Shown: piece by piece, positions 42,939-50,734 of the stretch
Layout: each line of letters begins with the position of its first letter
Position numbering within the stretch: the stretch's first letter is position 1
Translations under genes and position numbers: made by a program
Assembly (NCBI GenBank): GCA_041920505.1
Contig: JBHGXV010000020.1
Location: 1 to 50,849 of the forward strand
Length of the DNA stretch: 50,849 nucleotides
Direction: 5' to 3'
Source of the DNA: JBHGXV01 sp041920505
GTDB lineage: Bacteria; Bacillota; Bacilli; Brevibacillales; Brevibacillaceae
The notes under the pieces: generated by a model
Database searches by the model: none
What the model was told of the DNA's origin: nothing
Seen by the model: only the letters and a program-made list of their open reading frames with translations

Positions 42939-43256
42939 ATGGCGAAGATAGATGTAACGGATCGTACTTTTTCGTCCGTCATCAGTCAGGATGGCGTTGT
43001 TCTGGTTGACTTCTGGGCGCCGTGGTGCGGCCCCTGCCGGATGCTGTCACCGGTTCTGGACGAGGTGGAACGCCAGCTCGGCGACCAGATTACGATTGCC
43101 AAGCTGAACGTGGATGACAATCCGGCCACCGCCGCCCAGTTTGGCGTGATGAGCATCCCGACGATGAAGATTTTTCGAAACGGGATCGAAGTGAAGACAC
43201 TTGTCGGCTACATGCCGAAGGAGTCATTGCTGCAAGAGCTTGGCGCCGTGTTGTAA
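42939..43256 (+). CDS. trxA: Thioredoxin
   Basis: A 105-residue thioredoxin, the general dithiol reductant of the cytoplasm. The active site WCGPC is in DFWAPWCGPCRMLSPVL (Trp-Cys-Gly-Pro-Cys near residues 28-32) and the cis-proline in SIPTMKIF. The start is ATG 42939 with GAGGAGGA 7 bases before; the long upstream frame (from 42528) is not used, since the promoter lies inside it. Its promoter carries a palindromic operator, which is unusual for a housekeeping thioredoxin. It is followed by a strong terminator. Confidence 0.97.
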   Translation: MAKIDVTDRTFSSVISQDGVVLVDFWAPWCGPCRMLSPVLDEVERQLGDQITIAKLNVDDNPATAAQFGVMSIPTMKIFRNGIEVKTLVGYMPKESLLQELGAVL

Positions 43257-43297
43257 GCAACGGACCGCCAGGAAAGCGGAACGCTCGCTTGACACAG

Positions 43298-43334
43298 AAA
43301 CAGGACCTGCGGTTTTGCCCGTCGGTCCTGTTTT
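43298..43334 (+). terminator. Terminator of trxA
   Basis: A perfect 10-bp stem (43298-43307 with 43324-43333) with a T-run beginning at 43331 and a further T-rich stretch. Confidence 0.85.
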
Positions 43335-43415
43335 GTTGTTTTTCGCGATGGTTGTCATGCAAAAAATGGATTGAACAACGGTGCCATACGAGAGAATGAA
43401 AAAATTGCCGGTTTA

Positions 43416-43453
43416 TGATATAATAGTGAAATACCAACGATAACATGTTTATC
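43416..43453 (+). promoter_or_regulatory. padR promoter (extended -10) with possible operator
   Basis: TGATATAAT (43416-43424) is a consensus extended -10. Just after the start site lies GATAACATGTTTATC (43439-43453), a near-palindrome centred on ACATGT, in a position to be an autoregulatory PadR site. Confidence 0.5.
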
Positions 43454-43517
43454 ACGGTTGTGACAGTCAATACAAACGATTCTCACTATCGGCAATGAAG
43501 TTGGAGGCATGTACCTA

Positions 43518-44051
43518 ATGGATGTGAAAACGATTATTTTAGGGGTTCTCAATTACGGAGAGATGAGCGGTTACGATATCAAACAGTTCTTTTCCACCAA
43601 TATCAGCTTTTTCTACGACGCCAGCTACGGGGCGATCTACCCGGCCCTGCGCAAACTGGAGCAGGACGGCTACGTGACCAAACGGGAGATTGTTCAGTCG
43701 GGCAAGCCCAACAAAATCCTGTACAGCATCACCGAAGAAGGCAAACGGCTGTTTCAGGAGGAAATCAGCACGCCGTTTCAACCGGCTCTGTTGCGCTCCG
43801 ACATGCTGGTGAAGATCTTCTTTGGCGGCCTGCGTTCGCCCGAAGAACGGGATTCCCTGCTCACCAATGGACTTGCCTTTCAGCAGCGGTTGCAGGCGCA
43901 GATGAAAAAAGCGTACGCCAACCTGGACGGGGAGTTGGACGAGTACCAGAAGCTGTGCTGGGAGTACACGCTTCACCACCTCGAATCCACCGTTCAGTTT
44001 TTGGAAAAGAAACAAGCGGAGATGGAGCAAAAGCGCGAGGTGCGCGTCTGA
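43518..44051 (+). CDS. PadR-family transcriptional regulator (Vir_act_alpha_C type)
   Basis: A 177-residue PadR regulator. The N-terminal winged helix has VLNYGEMSGYDIKQFFSTN and the typical YGAIYPALRKLEQDGYVTK recognition helix and KILYSITEEGKRLF wing. The C-terminal ~85 residues form the helical dimerisation domain of the larger PadR (Vir_act_alpha_C) subgroup. The start is ATG 43518, 10 bases after GGAGG; the ATG at 43509 is one base from that site. Its target is not obvious. It sits between trxA and an aminopeptidase, with a terminator on each side. Confidence 0.9.
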   Translation: MDVKTIILGVLNYGEMSGYDIKQFFSTNISFFYDASYGAIYPALRKLEQDGYVTKREIVQSGKPNKILYSITEEGKRLFQEEISTPFQPALLRSDMLVKIFFGGLRSPEERDSLLTNGLAFQQRLQAQMKKAYANLDGELDEYQKLCWEYTLHHLESTVQFLEKKQAEMEQKREVRV

Positions 44052-44077
44052 GGCCTCGCCGCGCTCCCAAGGAAAAA

Positions 44078-44116
44078 GCAGTCGTCTCCTGTTGGGACAG
44101 GGACGGCTGCTTTTTT
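44078..44116 (+). terminator. Terminator of padR
   Basis: A 9-bp stem with one G-U pair (44078-44086 with 44102-44110) is followed by TTTTTT at 44111-44116; A5 precedes the stem, so it may also act on the opposite strand. Confidence 0.88.
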
Positions 44117-44120
44117 GCCA

Positions 44121-45233
44121 TTATCTCAGATTTTCGGGGTTGAGGCACTCCAGTTCCGGCACGACGAAACGGCCGTCTTTGCGGATCAGGCGGTCGTCGA
44201 AGTAAATCTCTCCGCCGCCCCACTCCGGCCGCTGGATGCAGACGAGGTCCCAGTGAATCGACGACTTGTTCCCGTTGGGAGCTTCGTCGTAGGATTGGCC
44301 GGGAGTGAAGTGGAAGCTGCCGTCGATCTTTTCGTCGAACAGGATGTCTTTCATCGGGTTCTGGATATACGGATTCACCCCGATGGCGAATTCGCCGACG
44401 TAGCGGGCACCCTCGTCGGTGTCGAAAATCTTGTTGATCCGCTCGGTGTCGTTGGCTGTGGCTTCGACAATCTTGCCGTTTTCAAAGCGCAGTTTGATGT
44501 TGTCAAACGTGAAGCCCTGATACGGTGACGGCGTATTGTACGAGATCGTGCCGTTGACCGAGTTTTTCACCGGGGCGGTGAACACTTCTCCGTCCGGAAT
44601 GTTGTACGACCCCGCGCATTTGATCGCCGGGATGCCCTTGATCGAGAAGGTGAGATCGGTGCCCGGACCTGTGATTCGCACCTTGTCCGTCTTTTCCATC
44701 AACGCGACCAGGTTGTCCATCGCTTTGGCCATCTTGCTGTAGTCGAGCGTGCACACCTTGAAGTAAAAGTCTTCGAACGCTTCCGTGCTCATGTTGGCCA
44801 ATTGGGCCATCGACGCGTTCGGGTAGCGCAGAATCACCCATTTGGTTTCCGGAACGCGCACGTCCAGCACCGGCCGCTGGAGCAGGCGGGTGTAGAGGCT
44901 CATCTGTTCGCTCGGCACGTCAGAGAGTTCGCTGATGTTGTTGCCGCTGCGAATTCCGATGTAGCAGTCCATTTTTTTCATGAACGCGACCTCGGCTTCG
45001 CGCATGACGGCCAGTTGTTCTTCGGTGATTCCCATCAACAGTTCGCGGTTGATGACCGGATCAATCAACTGGACGTACGGATTGCCGCCAGCCGCGTACA
45101 CTTTGCGAATCACCGCGTTGACCAGCTCGGGAACATTGCCGATGGCGTAGATCAGCACGTTTTCACCCGGCTGGACGCGGGTCGAGTAGTTGACCAGGGT
45201 ATCGGCCAACTGGTCCAAACGAGGGTCTCTCAT
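44121..45233 (-). CDS. M29-family (thermophilic AmpS-like) aminopeptidase
   Basis: A 370-residue metallo-aminopeptidase of family M29 (AmpS/AmpT/PepS). It removes N-terminal residues from peptides with two cobalt, zinc or magnesium ions. Family segments seen are LVNYSTRVQPGENVLIYA, the metal-ligand Glu-rich NIPDGEVFTAPV and FENGKIVEATAND, and the C-terminal ligand region SSIHWDLVC.. with GGEIYFDD. The length is slightly shorter than the usual 405-415. The start is ATG 45233 with GTGAGGTAA about 11 bases upstream. It stands alone between terminators. Confidence 0.93.
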   Translation of the reverse strand: MRDPRLDQLADTLVNYSTRVQPGENVLIYAIGNVPELVNAVIRKVYAAGGNPYVQLIDPVINRELLMGITEEQLAVMREAEVAFMKKMDCYIGIRSGNNISELSDVPSEQMSLYTRLLQRPVLDVRVPETKWVILRYPNASMAQLANMSTEAFEDFYFKVCTLDYSKMAKAMDNLVALMEKTDKVRITGPGTDLTFSIKGIPAIKCAGSYNIPDGEVFTAPVKNSVNGTISYNTPSPYQGFTFDNIKLRFENGKIVEATANDTERINKIFDTDEGARYVGEFAIGVNPYIQNPMKDILFDEKIDGSFHFTPGQSYDEAPNGNKSSIHWDLVCIQRPEWGGGEIYFDDRLIRKDGRFVVPELECLNPENLR

Positions 45234-45313
45234 CTTGGTATGTTACCTCACTTTCGCTGGCATTCTTTTCTATTATACACCAAAAACGCGAAAAGTAGCG
45301 AAACCGCAACATG

Positions 45314-45338
45314 AAAAAAGGGTTGCCAGAGGCAACCC
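45314..45338 (-). terminator. Minus-strand terminator of the YjcZ-like gene
   Basis: A perfect 8-bp stem (45320-45327 with 45331-45338) with a 3-base loop; the minus strand continues into TTTTTT (45319-45314). The 45234-45460 interval holds no further gene. Confidence 0.85.
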
Positions 45339-45460
45339 GCGCGACCGCGCGCCTGCAGGATTCGGTTGTTCCCAGTATACGCGCCGACTGTGATGATTGT
45401 GACAGTGGTTTGCCAACCGGACCGATTGCGTCAGGCGGGAGGGGGCCCACCTAATCGTCA

Positions 45461-45553
45461 TCAATCGTCGGCGGCACCGACGATGACCAGCAGGATGAAC
45501 AGCACCAGAATCAAGCCGAAATCGTCGAAGCATCCGTTAAAAATACTGCTCAT
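45461..45553 (-). CDS. YjcZ-like small membrane protein, 30 aa
   Basis: A 30-residue peptide starting at ATG 45553, with AAAGGAGG 8 bases before. The first part holds CFDDFGLILVLFILLVIV, one hydrophobic helix, and the end is GAADD. This layout (short N-terminus, then a ILVLFILL.IVGA helix) matches the YjcZ/sporulation family of tiny Bacillales proteins, found in spores, though the Gly/Tyr-rich start of classical YjcZ is absent. The perfect ribosome site and the downstream terminator support expression. Confidence 0.8.
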   Translation of the reverse strand: MSSIFNGCFDDFGLILVLFILLVIVGAADD

Positions 45554-45722
45554 TCACACATCCTCCTTTAGGTTCATCTGGGGTTACACCCATAACATAT
45601 GGGAGAGCGGCGGAGGTGGGAACGGCGTCTGCCCATTTTCTCAGACGTTCTTCCGTTTATGATTCAGAAAACAGGGAAAAGCTAGAGGATACGAAAACCA
45701 TGATTCAAAAAGGATGATGCGC

Positions 45723-45959
45723 ATGAGAAGATCTCTTTCCCTGATGCAGCCGCAGGAAGAATTGTCGATTACGATCACTGTCGGCGAAGGATTCAAATCG
45801 ATTGTGTGGAAGGCACAGTATGACATGGACTTCAACACGGAGTGCCTGTTCTGCTTCTCCGAACAGATCGTCGGCTACCGTGTCGAAGACGAGCACGGAC
45901 ACTCCGGCAAGGTGGCGGTGTGCCCCAAGTGCGAAAAAGTAAACGCGGTCTACACGTAA
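45723..45959 (+). CDS. Small zinc-ribbon protein, 78 aa
   Basis: A 78-residue protein with CLFC and CPKC pairs (about residues 41-44 and 67-70) that would bind one zinc. Between them lies a beta region (SEQIVGYRVEDEHGHSGKVAV). I do not recognise the family. The start is ATG 45723 because AAAAGGA lies 9 bases before it; ATGs at 45714 and 45717 are closer. It ends in a terminator. Function unknown. Confidence 0.7.
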   Translation: MRRSLSLMQPQEELSITITVGEGFKSIVWKAQYDMDFNTECLFCFSEQIVGYRVEDEHGHSGKVAVCPKCEKVNAVYT

Positions 45960-45973
45960 CTCGCGGTAAGACC

Positions 45974-46007
45974 ATCCCCATCCCCTCGTTCGGGGATGGG
46001 GATTTTT
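45974..46007 (+). terminator. Terminator of the 45723 gene
   Basis: A perfect 12-bp stem (45974-45985 with 45992-46003) followed by TTTTT at 46003-46007. Confidence 0.92.
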
Positions 46008-46137
46008 CGTCGGTGGCGAAAAGACGGCTGGCACTGCATCCACCAAGTACCACAGCCGCGAAGGGAGGATTTCCGTGCCGGTGCGCGAATGTTATGTAAG
46101 GATGTGACGAGGGAAGAGGAGAAGGGAGAAATCATTC

Positions 46138-46548
46138 ATGCAGAAGAAATGCAGCCGCTGTGGAAGCTCGATGAGCGTCATGCTGCGCAACGTCGTGTAT
46201 CGCAACCGCGTGAAGATTCGCAATGTGCCCGTCCATGTATGTACGGACGAGGAGTGCGCCTATTCCCAGGTGGTTGAAGGATGCAAGGAAGAGTTGAAAC
46301 AACTGATGAACGATCTCGGCGAAACTCCGGCGCGACAAGAGATCGACTTCAACCAGGTTTCCCATTTTTCCGATTTGTTGGTGCTTTTGAGCGGCCCTGC
46401 TGACGAAGTTCTCTTGACGCGGGCGGCAGAAGAGCGCGTCAACGAACTTCTGGATCTGTTTTTGTTGGTTCAATCGCTCGGCGACACCCAGTGGATGAAG
46501 GAGATTCGTCAGCGTCTGACACAACTGATGCAGCAGTCTGCCAACTAG
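46138..46548 (+). CDS. YgiT-type zinc-finger domain protein, 136 aa
   Basis: A 136-residue protein whose first 45 residues form a zinc finger, CSRCGSSM with VHVCTDEECAYS (Cys pairs near 5/8 and 36/41), as in the antitoxin YgiT/MqsA finger. The remainder is helical with no helix-turn-helix motif that I can confirm, so it lacks the DNA-binding half of MqsA. The start is ATG 46138 with AGAAGGGAGA upstream. It may be a small zinc-binding regulator, but the function is unknown; no toxin gene is adjacent. Confidence 0.75.
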   Translation: MQKKCSRCGSSMSVMLRNVVYRNRVKIRNVPVHVCTDEECAYSQVVEGCKEELKQLMNDLGETPARQEIDFNQVSHFSDLLVLLSGPADEVLLTRAAEERVNELLDLFLLVQSLGDTQWMKEIRQRLTQLMQQSAN

Positions 46549-46659
46549 TCCCGATACATACCGGTCGATCTGCAGACGAACAGCATGGGAAGCGCACCGT
46601 CAGGTAAACATCGCTTCCCGCAGTCTGTATAATAGACCGTATGGAGGAGGTGACAGGGT

Positions 46660-46989
46660 ATGGCAGCGTTGATTCAACTTCAGTCCATCGAACAATTGGA
46701 GCAGTTCATAAGCCAACCTGGCAAGCGGTTGCTGTTCAAACACAGCACGGTTTGCCCGATCAGCGACGCGGCCTATAGGGAGTTTCAGGCGTTTGTCGAG
46801 ACAGAGGCGATTCCGGCGGCGGTGATCCTGGTGCGCGAAGACCGTCCGGTTTCCAACGAGGTGGAAGCCCGCTTCGGCGTCAAGCACGAATCGCCGCAGG
46901 TGTTTGTGCTTGAAGACGGCGACGTCAAATGGCATACGTCTCACTGGAAGATCACGCAACAGGCGATTCGCGAGGCGGTCACGTCCTGA
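46660..46989 (+). CDS. brxC: Bacillithiol system redox protein BrxC (YtxJ)
   Basis: A 109-residue thioredoxin-fold monothiol protein. The CxIS-type site is in LLFKHSTVCPISDAAYREF (Cys near residue 32), and HESPQVFVLEDGDVKWHTSHWKIT is the YtxJ signature near the C-terminus. BrxC removes bacillithiol from mixed disulfides in proteins after oxidative stress. The start is ATG 46660 with GGAGGAGGTGA 7 bases before. A -10 TATAAT lies at 46628-46633. In B. subtilis ytxJ lies next to aroA, as it does here apart from the FtsA-like gene. Confidence 0.93.
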   Translation: MAALIQLQSIEQLEQFISQPGKRLLFKHSTVCPISDAAYREFQAFVETEAIPAAVILVREDRPVSNEVEARFGVKHESPQVFVLEDGDVKWHTSHWKITQQAIREAVTS

Positions 46990-47021
46990 CGGTTGCCTGG
47001 AATAAACCTGGCGCGAGACCC

Positions 47022-47060
47022 AAAACGGCTCTTTCCCGCACATGGGGAAAGAGCCGTTTT
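47022..47060. terminator. Bidirectional terminator between brxC and the FtsA-like gene
   Basis: A perfect 16-bp inverted repeat (47022-47037 with 47045-47060) with A4 and T4 outer ends, between convergent genes. Confidence 0.92.
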
Positions 47061-47073
47061 CTCGTCTGTCGTC

Positions 47074-49263
47074 CTATTCCCAGAACAGTTGTAGCCGGTC
47101 GCCGCTTTTCAGTTCGCTGTGAAACGACGCCGGTTCGCCGTTGATCAGGGTGTGAAGTTGCGATACGCCGGGCTTGTCCGGTTGTTCCGGGGAAAACTGG
47201 ATGTAGCGGAAGACGTCGCTAAATACCGGAGCGGGGCCGGGCACCGCCTTGACGACGATGGTGGCGCCGTCGCGCACCGTGTCCTCGACGGTGGCCGGCG
47301 CTCCGTCCATCGTGATCGACATCTGCCCCAGCGGGAGCGTGACCGGCTGATCGTTGAAGTAGACTTTCATCTCCTGCTGCACCCAGCACTCCGGCGGGAT
47401 CACTTCGCCGATAGTGGGCAACGGCAACACCTCCAGCCGGTAGGTAAGTCTGTCGCCCGACCGGATGGGGTCGGACGGCTGGGCTGGCTTGCCGTTCAGT
47501 TCGAGGCGCAGTTCGCTTCGGGGAAGGGAGTACGTGCGCTCGTTCACCCGGAAGTGGTAACGCCCCTCCTCTTCCAAGCCTCCTTGCGGCCATGCGCCAA
47601 GCGCCTCCAGCACCTCGGCGACGGTGCGAGGCAGCCGCAACGTCACCTGGTCGCGGTCGGCCAGCGGGGCGTCAAGCGGACGGGGTTCGCCGTTGACCAG
47701 GGCCACTTGTCCGAGCGAGAGCGGCTCCCCGTTGCAGAAAAGTGCCAAAGACTCCGCCTCGTCCAGCAGGTCGCCCACCACGGCCCGCGCTTCCGCTCCG
47801 TCCTCGCCCGGCACTGCCGTGATCCGGTCTCCGTCGGCGAGCGGCGCGTCCAGCCGGGTCGGCTCGCCGTTTTGGGTGAGCACGGGAGCGGTGCCGTGGC
47901 CGCCGGGAATGATCCGCAGCCGTCCGTTCACCGTGAGCGTCATCGCCATGCCGGGACGGCCGTGCAGGCGGCGGATGTCCAGCCCGGCCGCGAGCAGGGC
48001 GTCGCCGACCGTCATCTGCCGCAGGTCGAAGATCCGCACCGGCGTCTTATTGACCGTCACCGTAACGTATTTGAGCGGATGGCGTCGGGCCGCCACAGCG
48101 ATCCCCACCGGGGTGACGAACTCCGGACCGTTGATCAGGGGATGGCTGCCGACGAACTGGCGGATGGCGTCGGCGCCGCGCACCGCCACTCGTGCAGGCG
48201 GCAGTTCCAGCATGGCCGCCACTTTTTCCGGCAGGTTGGGCGTCAGGCTGCCGCCGCCGATTAGCATCACTGCCTGCGGCGGCTTGCCGTTCAGTTCAAG
48301 AATCTTGGCGGCGATGTTTTGCGCCAACCGGTTGATTTCCCCGTCAATGGCGGCGATCACTTCATCCCGGGGCAAGGTGTGTTCCACGCCGAGAATGTCC
48401 TGAAACGATACGGTGTCGCATGCGGCGAGCGAGCGTTTGACCTCCTCCGCCACCGGAAAGTCAAGCAAAAACGCGTTCATCAGCGCGTCGGTGATCTCGT
48501 CGCCCGCGATCGGCACCATCCCGTAGGCGGTAATCGCTCCGTCCTCGGTCAGGGCGACGTCCGATGTGCCGGCCCCGATGTCCACCAGGGCGATGTTCAA
48601 CCGGCGCATCGTCGCGGGGATGAGCACGTTGATGGCGGCGATCGGCTCCAGGGTGAGCGCCTGCATCTCCAGGTCGCACCGCTTCAGCGCCGCCAACAGG
48701 GAATCGACGACGACGCGGGGGAGAAAGGTGGCGATCACCTCGACCCGCGCCTTGTCGCCGCGCTGGTCGATCAGGCTGCCGATCACTTCGTCGTCCAGAT
48801 AGTAGTTGACCACACTGTAGCCGACGCAGTAGTAGCGGGTCGTGTCCCGCTCGTTCAACTCCTGCGCCAGTTGCGCCTGCGCTTCCTGTACGGCGGAAAA
48901 CTCCATCGTCAGTACGTCATCGCGGGTGAGTGGGGCGCGGTGGGTGATGTCGGTTTCCACGCTGACGCGGCGGGTGCGCAGCGAACGGCCGGCGGCGGCC
49001 ACCGCGACATGGGTGAGCGGGCCGTGCTTTTCACTCAGCCGTTGCTTGATCTGGCCGATCACCTTGGCGACAGCGATGACGTCGTGAATCTGGCCGTCGA
49101 GCATGGAACGCTCGTCGTGTTCCTGGATGGCGCAGTCGATCACGCGAAACTGGTCGCCGTCCGGTTCGACGATCAGGCCGACGACGCTGCGCGTGCCGAT
49201 GTCCAACGCGAAGATGGGTTCGTGCATCGGTTCGTGCAGATGATGATGCGAATTGTGTGACAA
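47074..49263 (-). CDS. FtsA-like actin-fold ATPase with tandem C-terminal beta-repeats
   Basis: A 729-residue protein. Residues 15-395 are an actin/FtsA/PilM-type ATPase: FALDIGTRSVVGLIV (phosphate-1), the SHS2-type insertion, ALVDIGAGTSDVALTEDGAI (phosphate-2) and AVMLIGGGSLTPN (adenosine). After about residue 400 come five to six similar units with pattern NGEP...DAPLADGDRI (for example near 470, 520, 560, 610 and 715). These may be beta-grasp/SLBB-like carbohydrate or protein-binding repeats, which FtsA lacks. The start is TTG 49263, 10 bases after AAGGAG; the N-terminus is His-rich (HNSHHHLHE). FtsA has a C-terminal amphipathic membrane-targeting helix; none is visible here. Role in division or cell shape is inferred. 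Confidence 0.82.
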   Translation of the reverse strand: MSHNSHHHLHEPMHEPIFALDIGTRSVVGLIVEPDGDQFRVIDCAIQEHDERSMLDGQIHDVIAVAKVIGQIKQRLSEKHGPLTHVAVAAAGRSLRTRRVSVETDITHRAPLTRDDVLTMEFSAVQEAQAQLAQELNERDTTRYYCVGYSVVNYYLDDEVIGSLIDQRGDKARVEVIATFLPRVVVDSLLAALKRCDLEMQALTLEPIAAINVLIPATMRRLNIALVDIGAGTSDVALTEDGAITAYGMVPIAGDEITDALMNAFLLDFPVAEEVKRSLAACDTVSFQDILGVEHTLPRDEVIAAIDGEINRLAQNIAAKILELNGKPPQAVMLIGGGSLTPNLPEKVAAMLELPPARVAVRGADAIRQFVGSHPLINGPEFVTPVGIAVAARRHPLKYVTVTVNKTPVRIFDLRQMTVGDALLAAGLDIRRLHGRPGMAMTLTVNGRLRIIPGGHGTAPVLTQNGEPTRLDAPLADGDRITAVPGEDGAEARAVVGDLLDEAESLALFCNGEPLSLGQVALVNGEPRPLDAPLADRDQVTLRLPRTVAEVLEALGAWPQGGLEEEGRYHFRVNERTYSLPRSELRLELNGKPAQPSDPIRSGDRLTYRLEVLPLPTIGEVIPPECWVQQEMKVYFNDQPVTLPLGQMSITMDGAPATVEDTVRDGATIVVKAVPGPAPVFSDVFRYIQFSPEQPDKPGVSQLHTLINGEPASFHSELKSGDRLQLFWE

Positions 49264-49448
49264 CGTGCGGTCACTCCTTCAATGGGGAATTCCTCGATGG
49301 CTGTCCATTTATCTCTATCATAAATACAGTTCGGGACGCGGTCCCGAAAATCCTGTCGAAAAATGGGAACTTTTGCGGAAGCCAGGGGAGATGAAACCGC
49401 TTCCCTGTTTTGTCGCACATCACTTTCGCGCTTTTTGGCGTTAAATTG

Positions 49449-49477
49449 CTGACAAACCAGCCGCAATCCTTTATAAT
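49449..49477 (+). promoter_or_regulatory. aroA promoter
   Basis: CTGACA (49449-49454) and a perfect TATAAT (49472-49477) are 17 bases apart, about 93 bases before the start. The interval 49264-49569 otherwise shows no gene. Confidence 0.75.
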
Positions 49478-49569
49478 AATCCCTAACTTTACGGAAACCG
49501 TCAGCGGATCTTCGCAAGGCGTTCCCGTTCCAGCATTTTTGAGAGAGAGTTTCTAAGGGGTGGAGACAG

Positions 49570-50667
49570 ATGAGCAACGAACAAGTAGAGGCGATACGCA
49601 AACAGGTAGACGAGATCAATCTGCAAATTCTGCGCCTGATCAACAAACGGGCGGAACTGGTGCAGGAGCTGGGAAAAGAGAAACTGAAGCAGGGCGTGAA
49701 CCGGTTCGATCCGGAGCGGGAGCGGCAAATGCTCAACCTGATCGTCGAACACAACCAGGGGCCGTTTTCCGACGACACCGTGCGCCACTTGTTTAAACAG
49801 ATCTTCAAAGCGTCGCTCGACCTGCAAAAGGACGACAGCAAGAAAGTGTTGTTGGTCAGCCGCAAGAAAAAGGCGGAAGACACGGTTATCACCATCAAGG
49901 GTGTCGAGTTTGGCGGCGCAAACCCGATCATGATCGCCGGTCCTTGCTCCGTGGAGAGCTACGAGCAGGTGCGCGCCGTGGCCGAAAACCACGTGAAACA
50001 GGGGCTGCGCGTATTGCGCGGCGGCGCGTACAAGCCGCGCACCTCGCCGTACGACTTCCAGGGCCTGGGCGTTGAAGGACTGGAGATCCTCAAGCGGATC
50101 GGCGACGAGTTCAACCTGGTGACGATCAGCGAGATCGTCAATCCGGCCGACATCGAGATGGCCACCCGGTACATCGACGTCATCCAGATCGGCGCGCGCA
50201 ACATGCAAAACTTCGAACTGCTGAAGGCGGCGGGCCGGATCAACCATCCGATCCTGCTCAAGCGCGGCCTGTCGGCGACCATCGAGGAGTTCATTTACGC
50301 CGCCGAATACATCCTCTCCGAAGGCAACACGCAGGTGATGCTGTGCGAGCGGGGCATCCGCACGTACGAAAAAGCGACCCGAAACACGCTCGACATCTCG
50401 GCCGTGCCGCTGTTGAAGCAGGAGACACACTTGCCGGTGTTCGTCGACGTGACGCATTCCACCGGCCGCCGCGACCTCTTGTTGCCGACGGCCAAGGCCG
50501 GACTTGCCGTCGGTTCCGACGGGATCATGATCGAAGTGCATCCCGACCCGGACGTGGCGCTCTCCGACGCGAAGCAGCAGGTGACCATTCCTCAGTTCAA
50601 CGAGATTCTCGAACAACTGCGCGCATCCGGCCTGTACAAGGACGAACGGACTGTCGTCAAGCGCTGA
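49570..50667 (+). CDS. aroA: Chorismate mutase-DAHP synthase bifunctional enzyme
   Basis: A 365-residue fusion as in B. subtilis AroA. Residues 1-90 are an AroQ-type chorismate mutase helical domain (RKQVDEINLQILRLINKRAELVQ, split around residue 17) that mainly serves as an allosteric sensor for chorismate and prephenate. Residues 95-365 are DAHP synthase (type I beta), which condenses phosphoenolpyruvate and erythrose 4-phosphate: MIAGPCSVES, RGGAYKPRTSPYDFQG, IQIGARNMQN, LLKRGLSATIEE and HSTGRRDLL. Transketolase upstream in the window makes erythrose 4-phosphate. The start is ATG 49570 after AAGGGGTGGAG. Confidence 0.98.
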   Translation: MSNEQVEAIRKQVDEINLQILRLINKRAELVQELGKEKLKQGVNRFDPERERQMLNLIVEHNQGPFSDDTVRHLFKQIFKASLDLQKDDSKKVLLVSRKKKAEDTVITIKGVEFGGANPIMIAGPCSVESYEQVRAVAENHVKQGLRVLRGGAYKPRTSPYDFQGLGVEGLEILKRIGDEFNLVTISEIVNPADIEMATRYIDVIQIGARNMQNFELLKAAGRINHPILLKRGLSATIEEFIYAAEYILSEGNTQVMLCERGIRTYEKATRNTLDISAVPLLKQETHLPVFVDVTHSTGRRDLLLPTAKAGLAVGSDGIMIEVHPDPDVALSDAKQQVTIPQFNEILEQLRASGLYKDERTVVKR

Positions 50668-50734
50668 TCGCGCGATTTCACCTCGGTTTCTACAGGTCGG
50701 AGGCCTGTAAAATGACAAACTCCCTCTGCCGACT

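Noticed and set aside
46077..46108. A 10-codon frame (GTG 46076) after GGGAGG
   Set aside because: Too short, no conservation visible, no clear role as a leader peptide.
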